A stretch of DNA of 64,000 bases from the NCBI GenBank assembly GCA_002256345.1, contig NKIY01000003.1, forward strand, positions 372,001 through 436,000. Reading direction: 5' to 3'. The notes under the pieces are model-generated. The model ran no database searches, was not told the DNA's origin, and worked only from the letters and a program-made list of their open reading frames with translations. Both the position numbers and the translations under genes were made by a program. This document shows positions 25,090 through 34,977 of this stretch, one piece after another. Each line of letters begins with the position of its first letter. Within the stretch, counting starts at the first letter, position 1. This stretch comes from Bradyrhizobiaceae bacterium PARB1. GTDB taxonomy: Bacteria; Pseudomonadota; Alphaproteobacteria; Rhizobiales; Xanthobacteraceae.

Positions 25090-26061
25090 ATGACGACTGC
25101 CTTTACCGTGATCCGCGACACCACCCCCGCGAGCGACATCCCGAGGGGATGCGTGGTGGCGATGGGTAATTTCGACGGCGTGCATCTCGGCCATCGCGCC
25201 GTCATCGGCGCCGCGCTCCGCATGGCGGCATTGCACAAGACCCGCGCTTTGGCCGTCACTTTCGAGCCGCATCCGCGGCTTTTCTTCAGCCCGAGCACAC
25301 CGCAATTCCGGCTGTCCGATGAGCCTGCCAAACTGCGGCTGCTGGCCGGAACCGGACTGGCCGGCGCCGTGGTGATGACCTTCGACAAGGGCCGCGCCGG
25401 CACCACCGCGCATGATTTCATTCACCACGATCTCATCGAGCGTCTTGGCATCAGCGGCATCGCCGTCGGTTACGACTTTCATTTCGGCAAGGGCCGGGCC
25501 GGCTCGCCCAGCCTGCTCGCGACCGAAGCGCCGCGGCTCGGCATCGAGGTCGATATCCAGCCCCATGTGGACATTGACGAACGGCCGGTCTCGTCGACCG
25601 CCATCCGCATGGCGCTGGCCGAAGGGCAGATCGCCGAAGCGACCGAAATGCTGCAGGGACCGTGGTTCATCACCGGCGAGGTGATTCACGGCAAGAAGCT
25701 CGGCCGCGATCTCGGCTACCCCACTGCCAATATCCGCCTGCCTGCAAGCTGCGGGCTGCGGCATGGCATCTATGCGGTACGCGTCGGCCGTGGCAACGAG
25801 CGGTTCGACGGCGTCGCCTCTTTCGGCCGCCGCCCAACTTTCGACAACGGCGCACCGCTGCTCGAAGTGTTTCTGTTCGATTTCAAGGGCGACCTTTACG
25901 GGCAGGTGCTCGACGTGGCGTTCATCGCGTTCATTCGCGACGAACTTAAATTCGACGGGATCGACACGTTGATTGCCCAGATGAACGACGATAGCGCAAA
26001 GGCCCGCACGGCGCTGGCCGCTGCGCCGGATGCGTTTCCGAAACTGGGAGAGGTCACCTGA
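25090..26061 (+). CDS. ribF: bifunctional riboflavin kinase / FAD synthetase
   Basis: RibF phosphorylates riboflavin to FMN and adenylates FMN to FAD. At 323 residues it is the usual size. Seen: the nucleotidyltransferase motif GNFDGVHLGH (26-35), the EPHPRLFF segment, the S-S-T-A-I-R motif near residue 175, then the flavokinase domain with GRDLGYPTANI and the late FIRDELKFD region. ATG 25090 gives the family N-terminus; an upstream frame from 24991 is not conserved. Its stop overlaps the likely CTG start of the next gene. ileS and lspA follow, an order I recall from related genomes. Confidence 0.95.
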   Translation: MTTAFTVIRDTTPASDIPRGCVVAMGNFDGVHLGHRAVIGAALRMAALHKTRALAVTFEPHPRLFFSPSTPQFRLSDEPAKLRLLAGTGLAGAVVMTFDKGRAGTTAHDFIHHDLIERLGISGIAVGYDFHFGKGRAGSPSLLATEAPRLGIEVDIQPHVDIDERPVSSTAIRMALAEGQIAEATEMLQGPWFITGEVIHGKKLGRDLGYPTANIRLPASCGLRHGIYAVRVGRGNERFDGVASFGRRPTFDNGAPLLEVFLFDFKGDLYGQVLDVAFIAFIRDELKFDGIDTLIAQMNDDSAKARTALAAAPDAFPKLGEVT

Positions 26062-26621
26062 CCAAGACCGAAAAACAAAAAATGCTCGCCGGCGAACTCT
26101 ATAATCCCGCCGGCAATGCCGAACTAGCGGCCGATGAGGCCGCCGCCAAGGCATGGATGGCGCGCTACAACGCGACCATGAATGCAACCAATGCCGAGCG
26201 CCATGCGCTGCTGACCGAGCAGTTCGCGCGGGTCGGCAAGGATGCGGTGATCCGGCCCCCCTTCTTCATTGATTACGGCTACAACATCAGCGTCGGCGAC
26301 GGCGTGTTCATGAATTTCAACTGCGTCATCCTCGACATCATGCCGGTGACCATCGGCGACCGTACCCAGATCGGACCGGCCGTCCAGATCCTGGCGGCGG
26401 ACCATCCGCGCGACGCGGCCACCCGGCGCACCATGCTGGAATTCGGCCGGCCGGTGAGCATCGGCTCGGATGTCTGGATCGGCGGCGGGGCAATCATCCT
26501 GCCGGGGGTGACGATCGGTAACGGAGCCTTGATCGGAGCCGGAGCAGTGGTGACCCGGGACGTGCCGGAGAGGGCGACCGTGGTAGGCAATCCGGCCCGT
26601 CCGGTCCCTGCGCGGGGCTGA
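26058..26621 (+). CDS. sugar O-acetyltransferase, Maa/NodL-like, probable CTG start
   Basis: This is a left-handed beta-helix (hexapeptide) acetyltransferase of 187 residues, like maltose acetyltransferase and NodL. Seen: MLAGELYNP at residues 9-17, RPPFFIDYGYNISVGDGVFMNFNC, catalytic His116 in AADHP, and repeated hexapeptides to VTRDVPERATVVGNPARPV. The first ATG (26082) would drop the usual T-x-T-E-K-x-K-M-L-A-G-E-L-Y start. Reading back in frame gives that start from CTG 26058, which overlaps the ribF stop (CTGA) and sits 4 bases after GGGAGAGG. I therefore favour a CTG start coupled to ribF. The acceptor sugar is unknown. Confidence 0.82.
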   Translation: MTKTEKQKMLAGELYNPAGNAELAADEAAAKAWMARYNATMNATNAERHALLTEQFARVGKDAVIRPPFFIDYGYNISVGDGVFMNFNCVILDIMPVTIGDRTQIGPAVQILAADHPRDAATRRTMLEFGRPVSIGSDVWIGGGAIILPGVTIGNGALIGAGAVVTRDVPERATVVGNPARPVPARG

Positions 26622-26831
26622 TCCTCCGTTTCGACGACAATCGGACGCTTTGCGATCCCTGTTCCCCCTGCTATGGAATGCCCGATGTCTGCACGGCGCC
26701 CCATCATAAGCATTATCGGCCCGGCTTCCGCCTGAGCTTTGCTCGGCGCAAGACCGGGATCGACCTGTTTCATCGCGTTTCGACGCGTTTTGCGCCATTC
26801 GAGCCAGCCCGAGCACCCGAGTCCTCATTCC

Positions 26832-29819
26832 ATGTCCGATAAGCCCGCGACCAACGACTATTCCAAGACCCTTTACCTGCCGCAGACCGAGTTCCCGATG
26901 CGTGCCGGCCTGCCGACCAGCGAGCCCAAGATGCTGGCGCGCTGGAACGAGATCGACCTCTACGGCAAGCTGCGCGAAAGCGCGAAGGGCAAGCCTAAAT
27001 TCGTGCTGCATGACGGTCCGCCCTATGCGAACGGCAACATCCATATCGGCCATGCGCTGAACAAGATCCTCAAGGACGTGGTGACCAAGAGCCAGCAGAT
27101 GCTGGGCTTCGACAGCAACTATGTGCCGGGCTGGGACTGCCACGGCCTGCCCATCGAGTGGAAGATCGAGGAAGAGAACTACCGCTCCAAGGGCAAGACC
27201 AAGCCGAACTTCAAGGACGGCGCGGCGATGATCGCGTTCCGCCAGGAATGCCGCGCCTATGCGAACAAGTGGCTCGACATCCAGCGCGAGGAATTCAAGC
27301 GCCTTGGCATCATCGGCGACTGGGCCGGCCGCTACGCCACCATGGACTTCTTCGCCGAAGCGCAGATCGCGCGCGAGCTGATGAAGTTCGCCGCCAATGG
27401 CACGCTGTATCGCGGCTCCAAGCCGGTGATGTGGAGCGTGGTCGAGAAGACCGCGCTGGCCGAAGCGGAAGTCGAGTACGAGGACTACACATCGGATGCG
27501 GTGTGGGTGAAATTCCCCGTTGCAGCCGAATTTGGCCGCCTGGCGAAGGCGTCGGTTGTCATCTGGACCACCACGCCATGGACGCTGCCGGCCAATCGCG
27601 CCATCTCGTTCTCCAGCAAGATCGCCTATGGCCTTTATGAGGTCACCGAGGCGCCGGAGGACAACTGGCTGAAAGCCGGCGACCTGCTGATCCTCGCCGA
27701 TGCGCTGGCCGAGAGCGTGTTCAAGCAGGCGCGTGTGACCTCGTTCAAGAAGAGCAGCGAGCTGTCGTCCGATGTCCTCGAGGATCTCGAATGCCGTCAT
27801 CCGCTGAGAGGCCATGCCGGCGGCTATGACTTCATTGTGCCGCTGCTCGATGGCGACCACGTCACCGACGATGCCGGCACCGGCTTCGTGCATACCGCCC
27901 CCAGCCATGGCCGCGACGACTTCGATATCTGGATGTCGAATGGTCGTCAGCTCGCCGAGCGCGGCATCGCGACGACGATCCCATACACTGTCGACGAGAA
28001 TGGCACGCTGACCGAAGCGGCGCCGGGCTTCACCGGCACGCGCGTGCTCAACGACAAGGGCGAGAAGGGTGACGCCAACGAGGCCGTGATCAAGGAACTG
28101 ATCGCGCGTGGCATGCTGGTGGCGCGTGCGCGCCTCAAGCATCAGTATCCGCATTCGTGGCGCTCGAAGAAGCCGGTGATCTATCGCAACACGCCGCAAT
28201 GGTTCATCGCGATGGACAAGGACATCGTCGACGATGGCGACGCGAAGCCTGGCGATACGCTGCGCCATCGCGCACTCGAGGCTATCAAGGTCACCCAATG
28301 GGTGCCGGCCACTGGCCAGAACCGCATCAACGGGATGATCAATACCAAGCCGGACTGGGTGATCTCGCGGCAGCGCGCCTGGGGCGTGCCGATTGCGGTA
28401 TTCGTGCGCGAGATCGGCGACGGCTCCGCCGAAATCCTGATCGATGACGCCGTCAATTTGCGGATCACCGAAGCCTTCATGAATGAAGGCGCCGACGCTT
28501 GGTATGCCGAAGGCGCCCGGGAACGCTTCCTCGGCTCGCTCGCCAATGAAGCGTGGAAGAAAGTCGACGACATCTGCGACGTCTGGTTCGATTCCGGCTC
28601 GACGCACGCCTTTGTGCTCGAAGACCGGCAGAACTTCCCCGGCCTCGCCGGTATCAACCGCAAAGTTGATGGCGGCGATGACACCGTGATGTATCTGGAG
28701 GGCTCAGACCAGCATCGCGGCTGGTTCCAGTCGTCGCTGCTGGAAAGCTGCGGCACCCGTGGCCGCGCGCCCTTCGATGTCGTGCTGACCCACGGCTTCA
28801 CGCTCGACGAAAACGGCCGCAAGATGTCGAAGTCGATCGGCAACACCATCGAGCCACAGAAGGTGATCAAGGATTCCGGCGCCGACATCCTGCGCCTGTG
28901 GGTCTGCGCGACCGACTACGCCGACGACCAGCGCATCGGCCCGGAGATCATCAAGAACACCGTCGAGACCTATCGCAAGCTGCGCAACAGCGTACGCTGG
29001 ATGCTGGGCACGCTGCATCACTACAAGAAGAGCGATGCGGTGGCATTCAAGGATATGCCCGAGCTCGAGCGCCTGATGCTGCATCAGCTCGCTGAAATCG
29101 AAGCGAAGGTGCAGCAGGCCTACAAGGACTTCGACTACAAGACGGTGGTTGCCACGCTCGCGGCCTTCATGAACACCGAACTTTCGGCGTTCTATTTCGA
29201 CATCCGCAAGGACACGCTGTATTGCGACGCGCCCTCCTCGCTCGCGCGCAAAGCGGCGCTGACGGCAATCGACACCATCTGCGATGCGATCTTGAAGTGG
29301 CTGGCGCCGATCCTGTCCTTCACCATGGACGAGGCCTGGCGGATGTATCGCCCGGATGCGGAACCATCGGTGCATCTGACCGTGTTCCCGGAAGGGTTCG
29401 GCCGATTCAAGGACGAAGCGCTGGCTACGAAGTGGGAGACGATCCGCGATGTCCGCCGCGTCGTCACCGGTGCGCTCGAAGTCGAGCGTGCGGCGAAGAA
29501 GATCGGCTCGTCGCTCGAGGCCTCTCCGGTGATCTATGTCGCCGACCGCGCGCTGATCGCGACGCTGTTCGATATAGATCTTGCGGAAGTCTGCATCACG
29601 TCGAGCTACGAGGTGCGCGAGGGCGAGGCCCCGGCCGATGCGTTCAGGCTGCATGACGTGCCCGGCGTGGCCGTCGTCGTCGAGAAGGCGGTCGGCACCA
29701 AGTGCGCGCGCTCCTGGAAGATCCTGCCGACGGTGGGCGAGGACAAGGAGTATCCGGACGTCACCCCGCGCGACGCCCAGGCGCTGCGCGAATGGAAGGC
29801 GCTGGGAGTAACCGTGTGA
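26832..29819 (+). CDS. ileS: isoleucine-tRNA ligase
   Basis: IleRS charges tRNA-Ile and edits valine. It is a class I synthetase of 995 residues. Seen: HIGH motif H-I-G-H at 71-74 after PPYANGNI, the connective-peptide editing domain with [16 protein letters not shown] and [18 protein letters not shown], the WISRQR-like [19 protein letters not shown] at 664-668, and the anticodon-binding C-domain. The C-terminal zinc finger of E. coli IleRS is not evident, as in many alphaproteobacteria. ATG 26832 gives the usual N-terminus. The 210 bp before it hold no T-box-like structure that I can see. Confidence 0.96.
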   Translation: MSDKPATNDYSKTLYLPQTEFPMRAGLPTSEPKMLARWNEIDLYGKLRESAKGKPKFVLHDGPPYANGNIHIGHALNKILKDVVTKSQQMLGFDSNYVPGWDCHGLPIEWKIEEENYRSKGKTKPNFKDGAAMIAFRQECRAYANKWLDIQREEFKRLGIIGDWAGRYATMDFFAEAQIARELMKFAANGTLYRGSKPVMWSVVEKTALAEAEVEYEDYTSDAVWVKFPVAAEFGRLAKASVVIWTTTPWTLPANRAISFSSKIAYGLYEVTEAPEDNWLKAGDLLILADALAESVFKQARVTSFKKSSELSSDVLEDLECRHPLRGHAGGYDFIVPLLDGDHVTDDAGTGFVHTAPSHGRDDFDIWMSNGRQLAERGIATTIPYTVDENGTLTEAAPGFTGTRVLNDKGEKGDANEAVIKELIARGMLVARARLKHQYPHSWRSKKPVIYRNTPQWFIAMDKDIVDDGDAKPGDTLRHRALEAIKVTQWVPATGQNRINGMINTKPDWVISRQRAWGVPIAVFVREIGDGSAEILIDDAVNLRITEAFMNEGADAWYAEGARERFLGSLANEAWKKVDDICDVWFDSGSTHAFVLEDRQNFPGLAGINRKVDGGDDTVMYLEGSDQHRGWFQSSLLESCGTRGRAPFDVVLTHGFTLDENGRKMSKSIGNTIEPQKVIKDSGADILRLWVCATDYADDQRIGPEIIKNTVETYRKLRNSVRWMLGTLHHYKKSDAVAFKDMPELERLMLHQLAEIEAKVQQAYKDFDYKTVVATLAAFMNTELSAFYFDIRKDTLYCDAPSSLARKAALTAIDTICDAILKWLAPILSFTMDEAWRMYRPDAEPSVHLTVFPEGFGRFKDEALATKWETIRDVRRVVTGALEVERAAKKIGSSLEASPVIYVADRALIATLFDIDLAEVCITSSYEVREGEAPADAFRLHDVPGVAVVVEKAVGTKCARSWKILPTVGEDKEYPDVTPRDAQALREWKALGVTV

Positions 29820-30313
29820 GCCCAGCCGCCCGCACCGGCCTGATCGTCGCCGCGACCACCCTGATCCTCGATCAGGCCTCCAAGCTGTGGTTGCTCCACG
29901 GCTTTGATCTCGGCCGGCGCGGGCTGGTGAAGGTGCTGCCCTTCTTCGACCTGATCCTCGCCTGGAATACTGGCATCAGCTACGGCATGTTCTCGGATTC
30001 CGGGCCGACCGGTCAGGTGCTGCTGGTCGCCTTCAAGATCGTGGCGGTGATCGCCCTCACCGTCTGGATGGTCCGCGCCGAGACACGCCTTGCGACAATT
30101 GCACTCGGGCTGATCATCGGGGGCGCGATCGGCAATGCCATCGACCGCTTCGCCTATGGCGCCGTAGTCGATTTTGCGCTGCTTCACGCCGAAATTGGCG
30201 GCAAAACCTACAACTGGTACGTGTTTAACCTTGCCGATGTCGCCATCGTTGCCGGTGTGGCGGCTCTGCTGTATGACTCCTTCTTCGGAGCACCCGCCGT
30301 AAAAGCGCCCTGA
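29816..30313 (+). CDS. lspA: lipoprotein signal peptidase
   Basis: LspA cleaves prolipoproteins before the lipidated cysteine in the inner membrane. Seen in 165 residues: four hydrophobic helices, N-terminal [11 protein letters not shown] with the conserved Asp, NTGISYGMF at 51-59, and the catalytic Asp pair in AVVDF (Asp119) and FNLADVAI (Asp141). The N-A-I-D-R motif at 107-111 is also intact. The GTG at 29816 overlaps the ileS stop, with GGGAG about 7 bases upstream; longer in-frame readings lie inside ileS and are rejected. Confidence 0.95.
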   Translation: MSPAARTGLIVAATTLILDQASKLWLLHGFDLGRRGLVKVLPFFDLILAWNTGISYGMFSDSGPTGQVLLVAFKIVAVIALTVWMVRAETRLATIALGLIIGGAIGNAIDRFAYGAVVDFALLHAEIGGKTYNWYVFNLADVAIVAGVAALLYDSFFGAPAVKAP

Positions 30314-30406
30314 TCCCAGCCGATATGCGAGGCCAAGGGCGACGCGGGTGGAACTGCGCCAATTTGGGCATTCCACCAGAGATTTACCGCCAGAGATTTG
30401 AACAGG

Positions 30407-31132
30407 ATGAACACGATGCGCGAGACCGAGACCGGTTGGCCTCTGCAGCTTTCATCGGGCGCCCTGAAGCGCTCCCTGCGACTGGCCACTGTCGCCCTTG
30501 GAATTGGCCTCGTGATGTCGGTCGGTGCCGCGCAAGCGGCGGACGACGATGACGACAATCTGTCTTTCGAGCAGAAGGCCATCAAGTCGCTGATGACCGG
30601 CCTCGGCGGCACCAATATGGAAAATTCCGGCATCGACTACCGCGAGCGCTCGCCGCTGGTGGTTCCACCGCGCCTTGACCTGCCGCAGCCAGCCGCCGCG
30701 AGCAATACCGCCAATGTCGCCAACTGGCCGAAGGATCCGGACGTGCAGCGCCGCCGCGAAGCCGCTGCCGCCGCCAAGACCGGCCGCCCGGAAGAAGTGC
30801 TCGAAGCCTCGCGTCCGCTCACACCGTCCGAAATGGCGCCGAAGCGCGGGCGGGTGTCCTCCTCTGCCGTGGATCACTCCCATCCCGGCGACCCCAGCAA
30901 GAACATCGTGCTGAGCCCGAGCCAGCTCGGCGTCGAGAGCGGCATGTTCAAGAACATGTTCGGCGGCAACAAGGGAGAGACGGCGAAATTCGAAGGCGAG
31001 CCGACCCGCGACTCGCTGACCCAGCCGCCGGTCGGCTATCAGACGCCTGCTGCCGGCTACGCCTATGGCACCGGCCCGAAGGACGTCATGCGCAACGAGT
31101 ACAATATCAACCCGATGACGGGTAAGTATTGA
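30407..31132 (+). CDS. exported hypothetical protein, largely disordered
   Basis: This is a 241-residue protein of unknown function. Seen: a long n-region (about 30 residues), one hydrophobic stretch (LATVALGIGLVMSVGAAQAA, cleavage after A-Q-A), then D-D-D-D-D and a Pro/Ala/Lys-rich chain with little predicted fold. Short hydrophobic islands recur (FEQKAIKSLMTGLGG, VLSPSQLGVESGMFKNMFG). There is no lipobox, although lspA is next door. The start is uncertain: TTG 30398, ATG 30407 or ATG 30416 are in frame. It is probably a clade-restricted periplasmic protein in the ileS-lspA-M16 gene string. Confidence 0.75.
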   Translation: MNTMRETETGWPLQLSSGALKRSLRLATVALGIGLVMSVGAAQAADDDDDNLSFEQKAIKSLMTGLGGTNMENSGIDYRERSPLVVPPRLDLPQPAAASNTANVANWPKDPDVQRRREAAAAAKTGRPEEVLEASRPLTPSEMAPKRGRVSSSAVDHSHPGDPSKNIVLSPSQLGVESGMFKNMFGGNKGETAKFEGEPTRDSLTQPPVGYQTPAAGYAYGTGPKDVMRNEYNINPMTGKY

Positions 31133-31286
31133 TCGCGGCGCCGCGGTTGCCCCTGTTGCAGCCGTCACGGCTTGCGGCGCGCCGTGCGCGCCGCCGTTTC
31201 TCTGAAATCATCTCGATGCAATCGACCGGTATGCTTGCGTGGCCGGCGCGATCGCTCGCCTGCGCCAAGGAGCAGCCAGCCCTGTC

Positions 31287-32675
31287 ATGACAAGTTCATT
31301 CGCCCGTGCAGCGCGCTCTGCCGCCGTCGTCACGTTGCTATTCACCGCCGGTACGTCCTTCACTCAAGCCCAGACCGACAGTCCGAAACCGCCGACCACG
31401 TTCAAGCTGAACAACGGCATGCAGGTCGTCGTCATCGAGGATCACCGCACGCCGGTGGTCACGCAGATGATCTGGTACAAGGTCGGCTCCGCCGACGAGA
31501 CCCCCGGCAAATCCGGCCTCGCGCATTTCCTCGAACACCTGATGTTCAAGGGCACGGCAAAACATCCGGCGGGCCAATTCTCCCAGACCGTGCAGCGCAT
31601 CGGCGGCGAGGAGAACGCGTTCACCTCCACCGACTACACCGGCTATTACCAGCGCGTCACCAAGGACAAGCTCGGCCAGATGATGGAGTTCGAGGCCGAC
31701 CGCATGACCGGCCTCGTGCTGAAAGACGAGAACGTCTTGCCCGAACGCGACGTCGTCCTCGAAGAATACAACATGCGCGTCGCCAACAGCCCGGAAGCGC
31801 GGCTGACCGAGCAGATCATGGCGGCGCTCTATCTCAACCATCCCTATGGCCGCCCGATCATCGGCTGGCATCAGGAGATCGAGAAGCTCGACCGCGAGGA
31901 CGCCCTCGCCTTCTACAAGCGCTTCTATGCCCCCAACAATGCAACGCTGATCATCGCCGGCGATGTCGATCCGCAGGACATCCGCCCGATGGTCGAACGC
32001 ACCTACGGCGTCATCGCCGCACAGCCGGCGATCCCCGAGCGTCGCATCCGCCCGCAGGAGCCGACGCCCGCCGCACCGCGCACGGTGACGCTGGCCGATC
32101 CGCGTGTCGAGCAGAACAATCTGCGCCGCTATTATTTCGTACCTTCAGCCACGACGGCCGCTGCAGGCGAGAGCCAGGCGCTCGACGTGCTGGCGCAGTT
32201 GATCGGCGGCGGGCCCAACTCCTATCTCTATCGCGCCCTCGTCATCGACAAGCAGCTCGCGGTCAATGCCGGCGCCAGCTATCAGGGCACCGCGCTCGAC
32301 AGCGCACAATTCATGATCTCGGCTTCGCCGAAGCCCGGCACTGACTTCGCGGATGTCGAGAAGACCGTCGACGCCGTCATCGCCGATCTCGCTGCCAATC
32401 CGGTGTCGGCCGCCGACCTCGAACGCGTAAAGACGCAACTCGTCGCCGAAGCGATCTATGCACAGGACAGCCAGGCCTCGCTGGCGCGCTGGTACGGCGC
32501 CGCTCTCACCACCGGTCTCAGCGTCGAGGACATCCGCAGCTGGCCGGATCGGATCAAGGCGGTGACGGCAGAGCAAGTGCGCGCCGCGGCGCAGACCTGG
32601 CTCGACAAGAAGCGTTCGGTCACGGGCTATCTCATCAAGGACACTACGACGAAGCGCGAGGAGAAGCGGTCGTGA
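31287..32675 (+). CDS. M16 family zinc metallopeptidase, active-site subunit
   Basis: This is a 462-residue exported M16 (pitrilysin / processing peptidase) protein. Seen: a signal peptide near 1-30, the inverted zinc motif H-F-L-E-H at 80-84 (His80, Glu83, His84), the distal ligand Glu in VLEEYNMR about 76 residues later, and two M16 homology halves (second half from about residue 230). The next gene encodes a partner without the zinc motif, overlapping by 4 bp. This is the usual two-gene layout for heterodimeric M16B peptidases. ATG 31287 starts the signal peptide; a GTG at 31239 is less likely. Confidence 0.93.
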   Translation: MTSSFARAARSAAVVTLLFTAGTSFTQAQTDSPKPPTTFKLNNGMQVVVIEDHRTPVVTQMIWYKVGSADETPGKSGLAHFLEHLMFKGTAKHPAGQFSQTVQRIGGEENAFTSTDYTGYYQRVTKDKLGQMMEFEADRMTGLVLKDENVLPERDVVLEEYNMRVANSPEARLTEQIMAALYLNHPYGRPIIGWHQEIEKLDREDALAFYKRFYAPNNATLIIAGDVDPQDIRPMVERTYGVIAAQPAIPERRIRPQEPTPAAPRTVTLADPRVEQNNLRRYYFVPSATTAAAGESQALDVLAQLIGGGPNSYLYRALVIDKQLAVNAGASYQGTALDSAQFMISASPKPGTDFADVEKTVDAVIADLAANPVSAADLERVKTQLVAEAIYAQDSQASLARWYGAALTTGLSVEDIRSWPDRIKAVTAEQVRAAAQTWLDKKRSVTGYLIKDTTTKREEKRS

Positions 32676-34039
32676 GCATGATCTTCAATCCGCGCCGTCT
32701 CGGCATCGCCGTCGCTGCCGCCTTCTCGCTTGCGACTCTGATGGCAACGCCATCATTCGCCGCTGCCAAGGTACAGCGCCTGGTCACGCCCGGCGGCATC
32801 GAGGCCTGGTTTGTCCAGGATGCGACGGTCCCCGTAATCGCCATGGAATATGCCTTCGGCGGCGGCGCGGCGCAGGACCCGAAGGACAAATCCGGCACCG
32901 CCAACATGGTCGCCAGCCTGATGGATGAAGGCGCCGGCGATCTCGACTCCGCCGCCTTCCGCGAACGTATGGAGCGCCGCGCCATCGAGCTCAGCTTCAC
33001 GGCCCAACGCGACTATCTGCGCGGCTCGCTTCGCATGCTGAAGGAGCATCGCGACGAGGCCTTCGACCTCGCCCGCCTCGCCGTCACTTCGCCGCGTTTC
33101 GACGCGCCCGATATCGAGCGTATCCGTGCGCAAATCATGTCCGGCCTGCGCCGCGAGAGCACCAATCCGAATTCGCTGGCAACGCGCAAATTCCTGCAGG
33201 TGGCTTTCGGCGATCATCCTTATAGCCGTCCGTCCAATGGCAGCCTGACCGACGTGCAGAAGATCGGTGTCGATGACATCAAGGCCTATAAGCAGCGCAT
33301 CGTCGCCAAGGACACGCTGAAGATCGCCGTGGTCGGCGATATCGACCCGGACTCCCTCGCCAAGCTGCTGGACAAGACCTTCGGTGGCCTGCCCGTCAAG
33401 GCCGACCTGGTACCCGTGCCAGAAGTCGCCGTGACCAAGCCACCGCAGAAATCATTTTTGACGCTGGACGTGCCGCAGACGGTGATCACTTTCGGCAGCC
33501 CCGGCATCAAGCGCAACGATCCGAACTTCATGGCAGCCTATATCGTCAACCACATTCTCGGTGGCGGCACGCTGTCGTCGCGGCTCTATCACGAAGTGCG
33601 CGAAAAGCGCGGCCTCGCTTACGGCGTCTCGAGCCAGCTCATCTGGATGCAGAATTCCGGCCTGTGGATCGGCAGCACCGCGACCCGCGCCGATCGCGCC
33701 ACCGAGACCATCGATACCGTCACCAGCGAAGTGAAGCGGTTGGCCGAGCAAGGCCCGACGCAGAAGGAGCTGGACGAGGCCAAGTCCTATCTGAACGGCT
33801 CGCAGATGCTGGCGCTCGACACTTCGTCGAAACTGGCGGGTGCGCTGCTGCAGTATCAGCTCGACAAGATGCCGATCGACTATATCGAGAAGCGCAGCGC
33901 CATCATCGACGCGGTGACGCTGGACCAGGCCAAGGCCGCGGCCAAGCGGTTGTGGGCTGACGGTCTTCTGAGCGTCGTGGTCGGCCGTGCACCGCAGGCG
34001 GCAGCACAGCCGGTGGCACCGGCGCCGAAGGCGAATTGA
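32672..34039 (+). CDS. M16 family peptidase-like protein, non-catalytic partner
   Basis: This is a 455-residue exported protein with the same two-half M16 fold but no H-x-x-E-H; the equivalent region reads GTANMVASLMDEG. Seen: a signal peptide to about residue 30 (PSFAAAKVQ), PQTVITFGSPGIKRND and LYHEVREKRGLAYGVSSQL. That last block is the conserved Arg/Tyr substrate-binding element of the M16 C-terminal half. So this subunit should supply substrate binding to the upstream catalytic subunit. The GTG at 32672 overlaps the upstream stop; ATG 32678 is an alternative. Confidence 0.92.
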   Translation: MSMIFNPRRLGIAVAAAFSLATLMATPSFAAAKVQRLVTPGGIEAWFVQDATVPVIAMEYAFGGGAAQDPKDKSGTANMVASLMDEGAGDLDSAAFRERMERRAIELSFTAQRDYLRGSLRMLKEHRDEAFDLARLAVTSPRFDAPDIERIRAQIMSGLRRESTNPNSLATRKFLQVAFGDHPYSRPSNGSLTDVQKIGVDDIKAYKQRIVAKDTLKIAVVGDIDPDSLAKLLDKTFGGLPVKADLVPVPEVAVTKPPQKSFLTLDVPQTVITFGSPGIKRNDPNFMAAYIVNHILGGGTLSSRLYHEVREKRGLAYGVSSQLIWMQNSGLWIGSTATRADRATETIDTVTSEVKRLAEQGPTQKELDEAKSYLNGSQMLALDTSSKLAGALLQYQLDKMPIDYIEKRSAIIDAVTLDQAKAAAKRLWADGLLSVVVGRAPQAAAQPVAPAPKAN

Positions 34040-34941
34040 TGCAGATCGCCGTCATCGGCGCGGGGGCGGTCGGCTGCTATTACGGCGCCATGTTGCTGCG
34101 CGCCGGCCATGACGTCACGCTGGTAGGGCGTCCCGCCCATGTGGACGCCATCAACGCGCGAGGGCTGCATTTCGAGAGCGCGTCCTTCACCGGATTCATT
34201 CCGGCCAAGGCTGTGGCCGAGATCGCGGCACTGGCGTCGCCTGATCTCGTGCTGTTTGCGGTGAAGTCGGGCGATACGGACGACACAGCGAGATCGCTCA
34301 AGCCGGTGCTCCAGCCTGATACGATCGTGCTGAGCCTGCAGAATGGCGTCGATAATCCCGAACGGCTGCGCAAGATTCTCAGCCAGCCGGTGATCGCTGC
34401 CGCCGTCTATGTGGCCACCGAGATGCCAGGGCCCGGCCATGTCAAACACAACGGCCGCGGCGAACTCATCATCGGCATGGCGCCGCAAAGCACGGCGCTA
34501 GCGAAACTCCTGTCCGATGCCGGCGTGCCGACCGCCGTGGCCGACAATATCGATGCGGTACAGTGGTCAAAGCTCATCAACAACTGCGCCTATAATGCGC
34601 TCTCGGCGGTGGCGGGCATCGCCTATGGCGAGATGTTCAAGGTCGAGGGCGTCCCTGCCATCGTCACCAATGCCGTCGAGGAATGCCTCGCGGTGGCCCG
34701 CGCCTGTGGCGTGACGCTTCCCGGCGATCTGCTCGACAAGACGCTCGGCCTCGCCGCCACCATGCCGCATCAGCAGTCCTCGACCTCGCAGGACCTCGGC
34801 CGCGGCAAGCCGTCCGAGATCGACTTCCTCAACGGCTTCATCGTCCGCAAGGGCATCGAACATGGCATCCCGACGCCGACCAATCATGCGCTGCAGGTGA
34901 TGGTGAAGCTGGTCGAACGTTCGGGATCTCGCCGCGCCTAA
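34039..34941 (+). CDS. panE: 2-dehydropantoate 2-reductase
   Basis: PanE reduces ketopantoate to pantoate with NADPH in pantothenate and CoA synthesis. Seen in 300 residues: dinucleotide motif G-A-G-A-V-G at 7-12, L-V-G-R at 28-31, the VKSGDT loop, catalytic Lys178 in QWSKLINNCAYNALSA, and the late S-S-T-S-Q-D and GKPSEIDFLNG motifs that bind substrate. The ATG shares one base with the stop of the M16 partner gene (TGATG), so translation is coupled although the functions are unrelated. Some members of this family act on other 2-oxoacids. Confidence 0.9.
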   Translation: MQIAVIGAGAVGCYYGAMLLRAGHDVTLVGRPAHVDAINARGLHFESASFTGFIPAKAVAEIAALASPDLVLFAVKSGDTDDTARSLKPVLQPDTIVLSLQNGVDNPERLRKILSQPVIAAAVYVATEMPGPGHVKHNGRGELIIGMAPQSTALAKLLSDAGVPTAVADNIDAVQWSKLINNCAYNALSAVAGIAYGEMFKVEGVPAIVTNAVEECLAVARACGVTLPGDLLDKTLGLAATMPHQQSSTSQDLGRGKPSEIDFLNGFIVRKGIEHGIPTPTNHALQVMVKLVERSGSRRA

Positions 34942-34977
34942 GACAGATTTCTTTGATGGAATCTCGTGGATCAGACC

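Noticed and set aside
26622-26831. Possible riboswitch or T-box leader before ileS.
   Set aside because: I could not find a specifier loop, T-box bulge or terminator/antiterminator pair, and T-boxes are not expected in alphaproteobacteria.
26124-28607. Minus-strand open frame of 827 codons across the acetyltransferase and ileS.
   Set aside because: ileS on the plus strand carries H-I-G-H, KMSKS and the editing domain; the antisense reading has no recognisable motif and arises from GC-rich codon bias.
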